DNA of 64,000 nucleotides from Carnegiea gigantea (taxonomy: Eukaryota; Streptophyta; Magnoliopsida; Caryophyllales; Cactaceae), in the NCBI GenBank assembly GCA_029747015.1, contig JAKOGI010000005.1, positions 1,593,191 through 1,657,190 of the forward strand, read 5' to 3'. Position numbers and translations under genes: made by a program. The notes beneath the pieces are model-generated. The model had not been told where the DNA came from and ran no database searches. It worked only from the letters and a program-made list of their open reading frames with translations. Of the stretch, positions 26,248-37,657 are shown in pieces; positions within the stretch are counted from its first letter, which is position 1; every line of letters begins with the position of its first letter.

Positions 26248-28185
26248 TCATGCCATTGTGCCAATTTTCTTGATATTGATTGAAATATTCTCAACCTGTC
26301 TGTAAATTTCCTCTGTTTGTGGATGAGATTTGTCATTATAGAGAAACTTACAAACAGATCCCCCCACTTCTACCCAGCTACATCCCACTTCTTTCTTCAT
26401 GTTCTTCTGTTTCATCCCTGTTCTGACATTTGCTGATTCATCCCACGATCCCTTTGCTGCATAGATGTTCGATAAAAGCACATTCGTTTGCGCATTTGAA
26501 GGATTAGTATCTAAAATTTTCTGTGAGACAATTTCCCCGAGTTCAAAATTCCCATGTACTTTACAACAGTTCAACAACGTTTCCCAAGCATAGGACGGAA
26601 GATCTGCTGGAAATTGTTTAATTAACTCATAAGCCTCATACAACATGCCTGATCTTCCAAAGAGATCAACCATGCAAGCATAATGCTCGGGCAGTGGAGA
26701 AATATTCCACTCACTTTTCATAGATTTGAAGTACTTTTTACCCTCTTCAACAAGACCCCAATGGGCACAAGCAGTCAGAAGTGCTAAAAATGTGACATGA
26801 CTAGGTTGACATCCCGCTTGAATCATGGCAGAGTAATGCTCTAGTGCTTTACCCGTAGATCCATGGTATGCTTGTGCCACTATTATGGTGTTCCAAGTCA
26901 CAATATCTCTCTCTTCCGTGTTTCCAAACAAGGCTACAGCCTCTTTTATCAGCCCACATTTAGAATACATGGATATAAGTGAACTCGAAACCAATGTATC
27001 ATTCATATAACCACTCTTTTTTGTCCTTAGATGAATCACCTCACCCCAGCTCTGGAGAGCAAGTGCACCACATATAGATGCCAAGGTTACGTAGGTAGTT
27101 TGGTCAGGCTTAAGTCCATCTCTTAACATCTGAGAAAACAACAACAAAGCTTCCTCCGTTTGGTACCCAGTAATCACAGTATTCCATGAAGTTATATCTT
27201 TATGAGTCATAACCTTTTCCAAGAAATTCCGGGCACTGATTACATCTCCCTCTTGCACAAATCCATATAGTATCGAATTCGATGAAATGATATTCCTCCG
27301 TGGCATCCTTTCATACAAATCTATTGCCTCTTGTAATCTACCATGTTTAACAAACCCATCAATCATGCAGTTCCAAGCAACAATATCCCGGTTTGGCATC
27401 CCTACGAATAATTTGAATGCTTCATCTACCGCACCATTTTGAATATAACCCCGGATTATTGCTGTCCAAGCCATTGCATCCTTTTCAAATGGCATATCGT
27501 CCAGTATGCTCTTTGCTTTGTTCATCAACCCTGCTCTTGCATAACAGGTTATCATACTAGTCCATGTTGCTACGTCATGCTCAGGCATGCTTGAGAATAG
27601 CCCATATGCTTCATCAACGTAACCCATTTGGACATACCCATTCAACATCCTATTATACAGCCCAAGATTTCGATTATAGGATTGATCAAACAATTCTCTA
27701 GCCTCAATTATTCTTCCCATTTTTATGTACCCATTTAACATTATATCCCAACAAACATGGTTTTTCATCTCATTGGGCATTTGCTCAAACAATTTCCGTG
27801 CCTCATCCACTTTACAACAACCAATGTACCCACTCAACATTGCAGTCCACGAAACCAAATTCTTAGTCGGCATAGCATCAAACGTTTCACGGGCTTGATC
27901 AGTCATGTGGTTCCTAGCAAACCCAGAAATCATACAATTCCAAGTCACCACATTTCTCTGCGGCATTTCGTCGAACATCTTGCGTGCGGAGTGAACATCG
28001 CCCCTCTTGAAGCACGACGTAATCTTCGTGTTCCATGAGTAGGTATCATGATTTCCAGATGAAACTTGCGAAGACCCAGTATTCAAATTGCGGAGAAATA
28101 CACTGCTTCTGATGAAAAACAAGCAACTGCGCAAATTGCAGGCATAGCACCTGGAAATATGCTTCACAAAGCGCGGAACTACCAT
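26248..28185 (-). CDS. Pentatricopeptide repeat protein, PLS class with E/E+ extension
   Basis: A single uninterrupted 645-codon ORF, typical of intronless plant PPR genes. Residues 1-45 are basic and hydrophobic with no acidic residues, fitting an organelle (probably mitochondrial) transit peptide. From about residue 48 there are nine to ten tandem 31-residue S-type repeats of the form VVTWNCMISGFARN...A..FDAMP, then P-L-S triplets (GLKPDQTTYVTLASICGAL, ISMYSKCGLIKEA). The end is an E domain (YACMVDLFGRSG, YVLLSNIYAA-like, KEVGCSWVEVGGSVCKFL). The DYW deaminase domain is absent. Family knowledge: such proteins bind organelle RNA, often for C-to-U editing with a DYW partner. One repeat around WNTVITGYQTEEALLLF is about five residues shorter than its neighbours. 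The target is not predictable here by eye. Confidence 0.93.
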   Translation of the reverse strand: MVVPRFVKHISRCYACNLRSCLFFIRSSVFLRNLNTGSSQVSSGNHDTYSWNTKITSCFKRGDVHSARKMFDEMPQRNVVTWNCMISGFARNHMTDQARETFDAMPTKNLVSWTAMLSGYIGCCKVDEARKLFEQMPNEMKNHVCWDIMLNGYIKMGRIIEARELFDQSYNRNLGLYNRMLNGYVQMGYVDEAYGLFSSMPEHDVATWTSMITCYARAGLMNKAKSILDDMPFEKDAMAWTAIIRGYIQNGAVDEAFKLFVGMPNRDIVAWNCMIDGFVKHGRLQEAIDLYERMPRRNIISSNSILYGFVQEGDVISARNFLEKVMTHKDITSWNTVITGYQTEEALLLFSQMLRDGLKPDQTTYVTLASICGALALQSWGEVIHLRTKKSGYMNDTLVSSSLISMYSKCGLIKEAVALFGNTEERDIVTWNTIIVAQAYHGSTGKALEHYSAMIQAGCQPSHVTFLALLTACAHWGLVEEGKKYFKSMKSEWNISPLPEHYACMVDLFGRSGMLYEAYELIKQFPADLPSYAWETLLNCCKVHGNFELGEIVSQKILDTNPSNAQTNVLLSNIYAAKGSWDESANVRTGMKQKNMKKEVGCSWVEVGGSVCKFLYNDKSHPQTEEIYRQVENISINIKKIGTMA

Positions 28186-29928
28186 GGTGGGACAAGCAAT
28201 CAGTTAATCCCACAGTTAAGTCACCAAATGGCTTGTGAAATGAGCTTATTTAGTAGCAAAGTGGTAAGTGTCATAAGTATCATATTTTGATTAAAAAATT
28301 ATACTATTATATATTTAAATTGAAAAAATTAGTAGGATGGAATCATGAAAGCATATTGCAACTTATAAATTGTATAAATCGTCTTTCTATCCATAATTTA
28401 TCATATTTCTAAAACACGTGTATCATATATACTCTCAGATATGATTAATACGATTAGGGTATTATTTAATACTTTATCGGTGTAACCCAAGAATATTTAA
28501 TGTTAGCAATTCATAATTAAGTATAATCATTGAAAAATTTGGTACTTTAAATCATAAAATATGTTAATTTATATGTAGCATGGCAAGAAATAAGGATAAT
28601 GTTTGAGACACAGATAGCTCTGGTAGTGATGTAATTCATACATGTATTGCTTTATTTATAAATGCAATATTGGAGGAATTCAATGATTATTTTTTTTTAA
28701 TATAATCTACATATATATTTAAATTGGCGATTCAGGACAATGAGCAAGATGCAATGGATATCTTATGCCCATATAATCTACTCTCCCTATGGATTCCTCT
28801 ACTAAACTGAGTGCTAAAGCTCCCCAATTCTAGCATGTTTAGGAATATGAAAAATGCAATGAATGGTACCATACTTATGAAATTGAAAGACTTTCTACTG
28901 GTATTTTTGTCCCCATTTTTTGGAAGAAAGGCAACATGTTATTTTCTATTTTTGCATGAAAAAGTTGAGTGGACGGTCCAATTAAAAGCTTTCTTAGTAT
29001 ACCCACCTTGAAGGAGTTCAATGCTCTTAAAACTTTGTCATATGTACAAATTATGCAAATTCATCTTGGAAACATATGTATTTTTCTTTTCATACGTAAT
29101 TATTTTTTCTGTCAGTTTAATTTTATCTGACTTAAAACTGTTTCTTTCCTAAAATAAATATAATATCACATCAAGATGTACCAAATCAACTTATACTTTA
29201 TATGATAAATGTTGGATATGTTATAGAAAAGATAGAGAAGGATACCCAGGCATTATACTTTGTACCTATGTATATTTCACCCTTTTTATATGACTTACCT
29301 ATATGAATTTATTAGGTGAAGAAGAACTTTTGGGATAGGAAACAAAGCAAAAGAAGGGGAACATTAAGACCATGTAATTTGTCAAGTTGCATTTTCAGCA
29401 AAGTCAAAGCCAAAAACCATCATGCATACCACCCAAACTCTAATCAAAGATATAATTATATTCAATCCTCTGTTTTGAATGCCAACAAGTAAATATGCTT
29501 ATTGAACCATTTTTGCCTAACAGCAGTTGCAGTACTATTTCAAATATGAGTCCTTTAACCTAATCCTCAAAATAAATGAACAAATAAATGAATAAGGAAC
29601 AAAAAGTTTAATAGTTGTAGTTTTGGAAATGTCCTCTGGCTAAGTTGTATATGAATCTCCAATATTTTTTATCAACTAAGAGCAGAAAGGATGAATCAAC
29701 AACAGCTTTATGAATGGAACTTGATAATCTCATTAGCCATATTGTCTTCTATTCTCTTTTTCTCTATCTTGCATACATTTCTTACAGTGCAACTCCTTGT
29801 GACTTCAGCCCTGTTCTTTAATCTCTGTACAAATTCTGGCTCTCAATTTGAAGATCAAATCTTTGAAGACAAAAAGAGGGAAAATAGCTGAACACCATTT
29901 TGATATCTACTTACTTTGATCTGCCTTA
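28186..29928. other. Intergenic region, PPR upstream side
   Basis: AT-rich. Bases just above 28185 should include the PPR promoter and leader. The + strand ORF at 29691-29891 (66 codons, hydrophobic) has no recognised family. No repeat with clear ends was seen. Confidence 0.5.
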
Positions 29929-30936
29929 CTAAATCAAATTACAGACTTCCAAAGCTTTCAACTTCTCCAAATGATCATTGTAGTAGCCATCTTCATCTTC
30001 TTCAATGTCTTCCGTGGTTTGGCTAGGTGAATCACCCTTACAACTCTGGTAGAAGAAACAACTTATGATCACGTCGAGTACTAGGATGATTGAGTAGAGG
30101 TATGCAATGAGAACCCCCTCCAGTGATAAGAGCCAAAGTTGCCTGCTAGAATCATTCTCCTCTTGATAAGGCAAAGATAAGATTCTGAAATGGAATAGGG
30201 CCTCGATAGCTGCTAGGCCAAGGTTGGTGGGGATCGCCAGGGCTAATGCTATGGAGGTCTTGTTCTTTATGGTGGTGTATGCACAGATAATCGCATTGAA
30301 CCCTCCCATCCCCTCCACCCCTGCATAGGCCGATGCCATGGTGCAGAGCACCATGACATTGGCCAGGGTGATGGAGTAGACCACCGCTCCCATGGCTGAG
30401 ACTAAGAGGGCCCACATGGGGGTGGTGGTCCCCACCTCAACAAGGAATGAGAACGCGAGGAGGAGGAGACAGAAACACATGGCATTGACACAAAAGATCA
30501 GGAGGCAGTTCCACAGGTGGGTAAAGAGGAGGGAGGAGTAGATCCCCCACAGAGACCTTCTCGGGGGCTGGTCATGGTGGAGGCCAAGAAAATGATCGAT
30601 GGACGCAGCCTTAGCAAAGAGGAGGAAGCAGAGAGAAAATGGGAGGGTGAGAATGGAGGAAGAGAGAGACTGACAGAGTTTGAGAGTGACAAGGGAGAAG
30701 AAGCCATAGAAGGAGGAAGGAAAGAAGGAGACAAGGTGGCCATAAAGAGTAGGAAAAAGAGAGAAAGAGGGAGGAAAGAGGGCTTGAGAGAGGAGTGCAG
30801 ATAGGGAGAAAGGAAGAGCAATAAGTGCAGCTATGGAGGTGAAGTATTGGTACTCTTTAAGAAATGTATGAACTGATTTTCTGATGATTTTCTCTGCTTT
30901 TGCCATTGAAATTGCTGGGTTTTCCTCCATTATCAT
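29929..30936 (-). CDS. Plant multi-pass membrane protein of unknown function
   Basis: An intronless 335-codon ORF. About six to seven hydrophobic segments are visible (roughly residues 31-52, 66-90, 92-110, 134-166, 175-202, 228-250, 267-296). The N-terminus is short and cytosol-like with basic residues (KAEKIIRKSVHTFLKEYQY), and the C-terminal tail is acidic (EDIEEDEDGYY). The loop AGVEGMGGFNAI between hydrophobic segments is glycine-rich. It resembles the uncharacterised plant six-TM proteins found as small families in Arabidopsis, but I cannot name a function. The first Met was taken for completeness; Met3 or Met11 are possible starts. A TTATAAAA sequence lies about 15 bp upstream of the first ATG, which would be close for a TATA box if that ATG is used. 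Confidence 0.8.
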   Translation of the reverse strand: MIMEENPAISMAKAEKIIRKSVHTFLKEYQYFTSIAALIALPFSLSALLSQALFPPSFSLFPTLYGHLVSFFPSSFYGFFSLVTLKLCQSLSSSILTLPFSLCFLLFAKAASIDHFLGLHHDQPPRRSLWGIYSSLLFTHLWNCLLIFCVNAMCFCLLLLAFSFLVEVGTTTPMWALLVSAMGAVVYSITLANVMVLCTMASAYAGVEGMGGFNAIICAYTTIKNKTSIALALAIPTNLGLAAIEALFHFRILSLPYQEENDSSRQLWLLSLEGVLIAYLYSIILVLDVIISCFFYQSCKGDSPSQTTEDIEEDEDGYYNDHLEKLKALEVCNLI

Positions 30937-33908
30937 TTGGGGTGGTTTTATAAGAGATGGGTAGGGAAGAAAACTTGATGTGATGTGAAAAAGAAGGAAA
31001 AAAATGGTGATAAATGAAGCTTGTTAATGTGGGTATTGGCCTAAAGTGATGGGGTTTCCCCTGGTTTTTGTGCTCTCTGCTTTTGGAGAAAGAAATCAGG
31101 AACGGGGTTTGATGCTTCTACCATTTAATATAAATGGGTATATTATCATATCATAAATGAGTTTTTCCCTCTTACAATTAATTTTTTAAAATATTTTTTT
31201 AAAAAAATTGGAGATGGTAGTTTGGAGGGTGTTTAGTATATGGTGGGTTAGGATGGCTTTGATAGGCCACCAACTAAAGACCAATTCCTCAAGTGAAGTT
31301 CTTTTATGAACCCCCCCCCCCCCCTTGGGTTTTTGAACTAGCATATTTGGAATGTATTATCCTTAGATCTTAAAATATGTAAATTACTAAAAAGATCACT
31401 GAAATCAATGGATTGTTAAATTTCTTTTTGGGTTTTTGAAAAATATGTATTTTGAAAAATTGTTAAAATATGCCTTTATTCATGCTCATGTTGCCTTTTC
31501 TATTGAAGAATCACATTTTCTTAAAACAAAAGACTTTAACTAAAAATTAATAGAATGGGGTTGCATGATAACAAAAATATAAAGAAGTAAGCAGAAATTC
31601 AATTAGTGGACTCCTTATCTATTCACTTTGAGCTATATGTAAATATTTCAGTTCTCTTTTTTTTTGCATTTTCTGTCTTTTTTAACTTTCTTATTTGAAT
31701 AAGTATATCTGTATATTTATACTTAAGTGAGGTCTTATTAATTTATAAATATACAAGAAATATGAAATTTCACAAGCTAGCATAAAAAAATGAAGCATAG
31801 AAAATAAAGAAAGGCTTCTCTATTGTTGGATAATTTTACATTTTATTTAACGAAAAGTGGCTTTTTATGTTAAATTGACTCCTAAGGGTCTAGGGTAATA
31901 ATTTCAAGTCATGCTATATTTATGTCATTATTATTATACCATAATGTAGCTATTTATTTATAACATCAAAAACTTAAACTTTAAGCATGATTATGATGTG
32001 TTTATGGATTGCTTGTTTATTTTGAGAGCTAATCCAACAAGTCAATCAAATAAAAGATTTACATCATTTTGTTTTAGTGATACTTTAGGGCTAACAATAA
32101 TTAGGAGGTTCCAATTAGTAAGTTTCCTTTGCTACCTATTCTTGTATGTGCGCTAACCCTTCCGAGTGTATAACAGTTAACACCCGATTGTGGTAATATC
32201 ACACTTGCAAGAAAAAAAATAAAATGGAAATGCTTCTAACTTGCAAGCTAGACCCAAAAATTTTGGGTTCTTTATAACAAACATAAATGTTAGATAAAAA
32301 GTGTTTCTTTTTTTTTTCTCTAGGGGCAAAAAAGTATTAGTGTGGACTCCTTTTGGGGGTAGGTACAACGTTACCAGAATCGGATTGGACCGGCTAGTTT
32401 ACCCAGTCCAACCGAAAATTGAATTCTAGTCCAGTCTGCAATTGCTAATGAATCGTCTGACTGTTGACTCGATCAAGAAATGATTGAACCGGGCGGTTTT
32501 TATGATTAAAAATTATGTCAAATAATGCTAATTAGCACTCACATTTGAAACAATATCATGACTTATAATTTTGGTGTTGCTAGACATTTAAGAAAGATTA
32601 TTTAACTTTTCTGTGTGGAGATAGGTCCAAAACTATCATCTTTATGCTTAAATGACGTGTTATCATTATGTGATGCATGGATGAGATGCACAGCTTTTTA
32701 CAATATTCTTCTTTACTTTATTACTTAGGTCACAAAACCAAAATTTCGTGCATAAACTCATCTCTTGATTTTAACTATTTTAAATAAAACTAAGAAACTC
32801 CTTTGAGACAAATTTTATATTACCAATAAATATAAAGAGATTATTAAAGGGAATTCTTTTTAGAAGGTCCTGTGTTCATAGTCTGTAAATATTTTTCCCT
32901 AATTTTATTTGGGGTCTTGATATGCTAGTGAAGATTTTCCCTTTTTTCAACCTTTTAAAAAATATTTTAAAAAAAGACTATTGTCATATAATGTATGTTG
33001 AAATCTTCATATTATCAATAAATATAAAGGCTATATATTGTGATATGTTGTATGTTGAATTCTTTGAGCATAATAAAATATTAAAGAATATATAAGTCAA
33101 TAGGGATTTAATTTACATGATTTATTTTTTTTTCATTGCCTTGGAAAGTCAAGTCTTTTAGAGTCTCTTTCAGGAGTGACCTCAAGTTTTATACAACATC
33201 CTTTGGACTTGTTCTTGGATCCACTACTTATTAAAAGCTGATTTTATTTACCTAAAAATTAATTTCGAGTTGTCATTTTAACAATTAAATTTTATTTTTT
33301 TAGTATAAGCAGAAAACCCCCCATTTTTTAAAGTATAAGCACCCCCCCTCTATGTGTAATAGAAAATATTTTTTAAAAATTGAGTTGTAACTTGAAAGAG
33401 TATAAATTTTAGTGTAGTGGTTCCAATTTTCAATGTAAAGAAAACTAATATTTTTATTATTAGTACTATTACCGCACGTAAACCACTTGGATTTTAGCAA
33501 ATTACATTTGTGAAAAAATATAAATAAGAACCTTGAAAATTTCAACATTTGTGAAATTAAGGATTTATTTTTCATGTTTTAGTTCAGTTCTGGTTAGATA
33601 AATTTAGACTAACAAATCCATCCTTTATACCCCCAAAAAAAAAAGAAAAAGAAGAATTTAGACATAGTATAATTCTTGCTTAACTTTTATGAAAAAAATT
33701 AAAATAAAAAATTAAAAACTTATATCTATTTGATATATTTTCGAATGATTGGACAAACACTGAGATATTCCCTACAACACCCCACAAAAAACCCCCTTAA
33801 AAATCCAGAACGTTTCGATATGAACTTCGGAGTTGGTAAATTAGATCGACTTTAGTGTTTAGTTAGTTTGTTTTGTCTAGTACCTAATTAAATCACTTTC
33901 TTTAAAGC

Positions 33909-34052
33909 CTATATCATACTCCCAGGAGTATACACTTTCATAAGTCACATCAATGCTATATATTAAAATTTGTTTATATGATAAATACACATTGGAAAAA
34001 TATGTATACTCTTTTAGTAAGAGTACATACTCCTAAGTATATAATATACATT
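33909..34052. mobile_element. Short palindromic MITE, family P, copy 3
   Basis: About 144 bp with inverted ends TATATCATACTCCCAGGAG and CTCCTAAGTATATAATATA (imperfect). The core TATATGATAAATACACATTG matches copy 2. This is the clearest copy. Confidence 0.65.
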
Positions 34053-34215
34053 ACAACCGTACTTAAGCTAATTAATCAATGGTTTCTTTCTGTCTTTTCT
34101 TTTTCCTTTTTTTTTTCCGTGCTGACATTGGAGGTGTTTGGTAACAATAGTTTTTTGAAAAAAAAATAGCTGTTTGGGAGAATTTTGGTTGTTTTGACCA
34201 AGTCAAACAGCTAAA

Positions 34216-34448
34216 GGGTGTTTGGTAAAGAGCTGTTTGTAACAGCTGTTTGGCTCCAAAAAGCTCTTTTTGAAAAAGTTATTCCCATTAGCCTTTTGAA
34301 AATAACTTTTTGTAGAAATGACATAATTGTCCACAAGTTTAAAAAAATTACACACATCTCATTAAAAACTAATTCATAAATAAGGGCATAAATGAAATTT
34401 TACTAACATATTTTTTAGAAACAGCTAATTTTTACCAAACACTTTTTC
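34216..34448. mobile_element. Tourist-like MITE
   Basis: About 233 bp flanked by TAA (34213-34215 and 34449-34451). Inverted ends: AGGGTGTTTGGTAAA on the left and TTTTACCAAACACTTTTTC on the right. Rich in AGCTGTTT/AAACAGCT. A related half-end GGTGTTTGGTAACA at 34132 suggests nesting. Confidence 0.5.
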
Positions 34449-34490
34449 TAAAAATAGCTAATTTAAACAGCTAATATAAATAGCTAATTC

Positions 34491-34547
34491 AAACAGCTAA
34501 CAGCTAACAGCTAATACAAACAGCTAACAGCTAACAGCTAACAGCTA
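34491..34547. repeat. AACAGCT heptamer tandem repeat
   Basis: Six or more perfect 7-bp AACAGCT units in short runs separated by AATACA. The same heptamer is the subterminal motif of the MITEs on either side (34216, 36641, 37078), so it probably expanded from a MITE end. Confidence 0.75.
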
Positions 34548-36640
34548 TAACAGAAAGACAGTTGTCATGTTCATTGAGATTTTGAGGTGGCTTAATTATA
34601 GGGGATACTAATATCTGATTAAAAGTTTTTTTTTTCCCTCTTTCCAAGTAGCGTTATCATGATCGTCATTAGCAGCATCATCATCATTAATTGTGTTCTT
34701 AGAAGTAGTATGATTTTTTGGCAAAGAACAATTTAGCTCAATTGATAATGTCATGTCATTGTATGCAAATGTAGAATGAAAGCAAACTTATTAACTACTA
34801 GTTATAATTATTAATTAATACTTGACGGTCTGCTAAAATAACAAATCATTGCTATAATATTTAAGATTTGTTCATCTCAATCTACTTGGACGAATTCAAT
34901 TATTTTTAGATTTCTTTTTTTTTGGGGAAGAAAATTAATAATGCTATTTATTAAGAACCTAATTCCCTACATTTTCATGGGGGAATATCAAATCTGATAG
35001 CTCAAGTTTTCAATGTCTTCACTAGCGCAAACAACATTTGGGGTTCGGATCAGATAAAACAGTCAATATCAACATTCAAATAAGAAATTGATGTCCGATA
35101 CCTGGTTTTTCAGAGCGGACAATTTGAATATAGAGTTAAATTCGGTCAAAATAGGGTTCGAACCATAAAAATATGAAAAATGTTGTTTCCAAATTCAAAC
35201 TTTGGACGAAAAATTCATGAGCATACTCGTTTTTTTGGGGTCGGACACATTTTTGCCAGCACTGTTCGTAGCTCTTAACAAATTGATAGTCATATTTAAT
35301 ACTCACCGTCATATTAGTCTTTTTTTTGGGGGGGGTGTTAATAAGAATAGTTAGTTCCCTTAAACATGTTTGGCAAATATTAGTAGAACACTAAATACAC
35401 GTGAGGAGGAGTAACTCTTACCTATCTTAGTTCTGTTTACTTCTATTTTCTAAACATCCCAATTTGGCTGTAATGAGTAAGGACTACATCTCAGCAACAT
35501 TTTTCACTATCAATTGATCCGAATTCGATATCTTATTGAATTTGACCAATTTATATATATTAGTATTTTTAGTCATTGAATTTCCATTATGTCAAAACTA
35601 AGCTGCAATTGGCTCATAATAAGGTAAGGCTCTCATTTCACAAAATTTGAACCTAAAACTATAGCAGACAAATGCTAATCTAACTTGTAGTTTGGCATCA
35701 ATCTACAACTCTGCATTATTATCCATCCTCTTTAGCAGATGTTTATGGATTTGTTTAGTGGCTTGTTATAATTGGCCCACCTGCAAACTGTTTGCCAATC
35801 TACTTTCTTGGGCCCCTTCGTAGCTTGTCCCATACTATAATGGGCTTTAGTCCAAGGGCCTCAACTTGTTAATGAACAATATTTGTATTTTTTTTTTTTT
35901 TTTTAGTGCAGAACAGGGACTATCCCTCACTCTATATTTTGATAATACAATTAATGGATGACATATTGCTCAAGTAATTAGTCATGGTATATAAAAAAAA
36001 AAATTCTTTCCTTTTTTTCCATCTTAATATCTTATTATAGGTTGGCAATAGGTCGGCAACACAAAATTTCATATCTTACATTGACACTGTAGCAAGGAAT
36101 ATATGAAATAGTAACAAGGATTAGGAGGAAGGAGAATTCATTAATGTCTTCAGTTGATTTAGTATTTTTGTAATTATGAGATAAATTATTGGGGAATTTA
36201 GGTGATTAAAATTTAAAAAATAGATTACCATTGTTGTTGTCTGTATTTTCAGTATCTAAAAACGGATAAAGTTCATTTGAAAATATAATAGTTATAGTAA
36301 TTTTTAATAAAATCTAGAAAAAAAGATGAATTTTTTTTTAATGGAAAAAGAATGCAACACTAAAATATTTGGCTAAATCTCTCTAATTTTTTTTTAAAAA
36401 AAGTTATTAATCAAAAGATCACTTCAAGCATTATTATCTTTTTGGAATTGAAGGGTACTATTAATTCAAGGTTATAAGTGTAACTGTGCAACTAAGAACA
36501 TGTTCTTTTCATTGTATCATATAAGTATATATTATCAACAACCAACACTCATTAGTATTGATTAAGGTTATGTTCGGCAATAGAGGTTGATGTAGAGGTT
36601 AGTGGTTTATAATGATCAAAATATTGTGAACCATTACTTA

Positions 36641-37073
36641 GGGTGTGTTCGGCAACAGCGTTTTGGGTAGCATTTGGCATTTTGACTAAGTCAATACACT
36701 CATCACGTAATTTTTAGTATTCGGTAATGTAGTATTTTGACTAGCATTTCAAGTAGCGTTGAGCGTTTTAAGTAGCGTTTTTGAAAAGCTAATAATATTA
36801 ACGTTTTACATTCAAAAGTAGCGTTTCATATTTTTTTACCAAAAATTACCCTTTGAAAATTTTATATTTGAAAATTATCTATATCCTTTTATGTCAATTT
36901 ATATTAATCAGCTAATCCAACAGCTAAATTTACCAAACACATTTTATTCAACTGTTCTTCTAAACAGCTATCTACTAACAGGTAAATTAGAAACGCTATC
37001 CGCTACTTGAACAGCTATCTGTTACCTAAACCGCTATTCGCTACTTGAACCGCTAATTTTGCTGAACAGGGCC
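36641..37073. mobile_element. Tourist-like MITE, family T, copy 1
   Basis: 433 bp flanked by TTA (36638-36640 and 37074-37076). Left end GGGTGTGTTCGGCAACAG and right end TTTTGCTGAACAGGGCC are inverted. Very similar along its length to 46273-46706. No coding capacity. A 5'-end-like fragment (TTATGTTCGGCAATAGAGG) at 36566 suggests it landed in an older relative. Confidence 0.8.
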
Positions 37074-37077
37074 TTAA

Positions 37078-37424
37078 TATTGTTCGGTAAAACAGTGGAT
37101 GAGGTAGTAATTAGAGGTTTATGTAGTGTTTTTTAAAAGCTAATGAAAATAGCTTTTAAGAACCTCTGCTTAGTGGTCGCATTACAAATTACAAAATTTT
37201 TCTTTTTATTTACTAAAAACCTTTATTTATTATACCCCTTTTAATCATTTTACATAAATCTGCTATTTCAAAAGCTACATTCACCAAACGCATTTATTTT
37301 AAATCGCTAATTGAACAGCTAACTACTAATCACTAGTAGGTCACAGCTAATTACTAATAAAATCCCTAACAGCTAATAAAACAACTAACCATTACTAAAA
37401 CAGTTACTTTTACTGAACACGTCC
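37078..37424. mobile_element. Tourist-like MITE, diverged relative of family T
   Basis: About 347 bp flanked by TAA (37075-37077 and 37425-37427). Left end TATTGTTCGGTAAAACAG, right end TTTTACTGAACACGTCC. It is immediately adjacent to the previous MITE, sharing its target trinucleotide. Confidence 0.65.
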
Positions 37425-37657
37425 TAAAATCGATCGGTGATGATCAACACCGATTGCTACTGTATCATATTTCAATGTTATTATTTTTAATAATTTCAAT
37501 ACTGATTATCATCCTCATTAATTAGCATCAATTAGCAATTATAACATAACTAATATTGAGTGATCAAACATCTTAAACTTAGAATTATGTAATTTTACCA
37601 ACTAGACAGGCACATACAACACAACTGAGGAAGCAGAGAGCGAGGCACAAATTAGCA

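Larger units (their letters stand above)
30937..37657. other. AT-rich intergenic region with MITEs
   Basis: 6.7 kb without a supportable gene. 31140-33900 is AT-rich with homopolymer runs (C14 at 31311) and a possible degraded repeat at 32370-32500 with inverted CCGGTY-type motifs. MITEs and a heptamer array at 33909-37424 are listed separately. The last 200 bp lead into the gene at 37658. Confidence 0.55.

Noticed and set aside
29691..29891. 66-codon hydrophobic ORF
   Set aside because: Short, with no family match by eye, in AT-rich intergenic DNA.
30152..30821. Other-frame ORFs, including a Lys/Glu-rich + strand frame, over the membrane-protein gene
   Set aside because: Compositional shadows of the 335-codon membrane protein.
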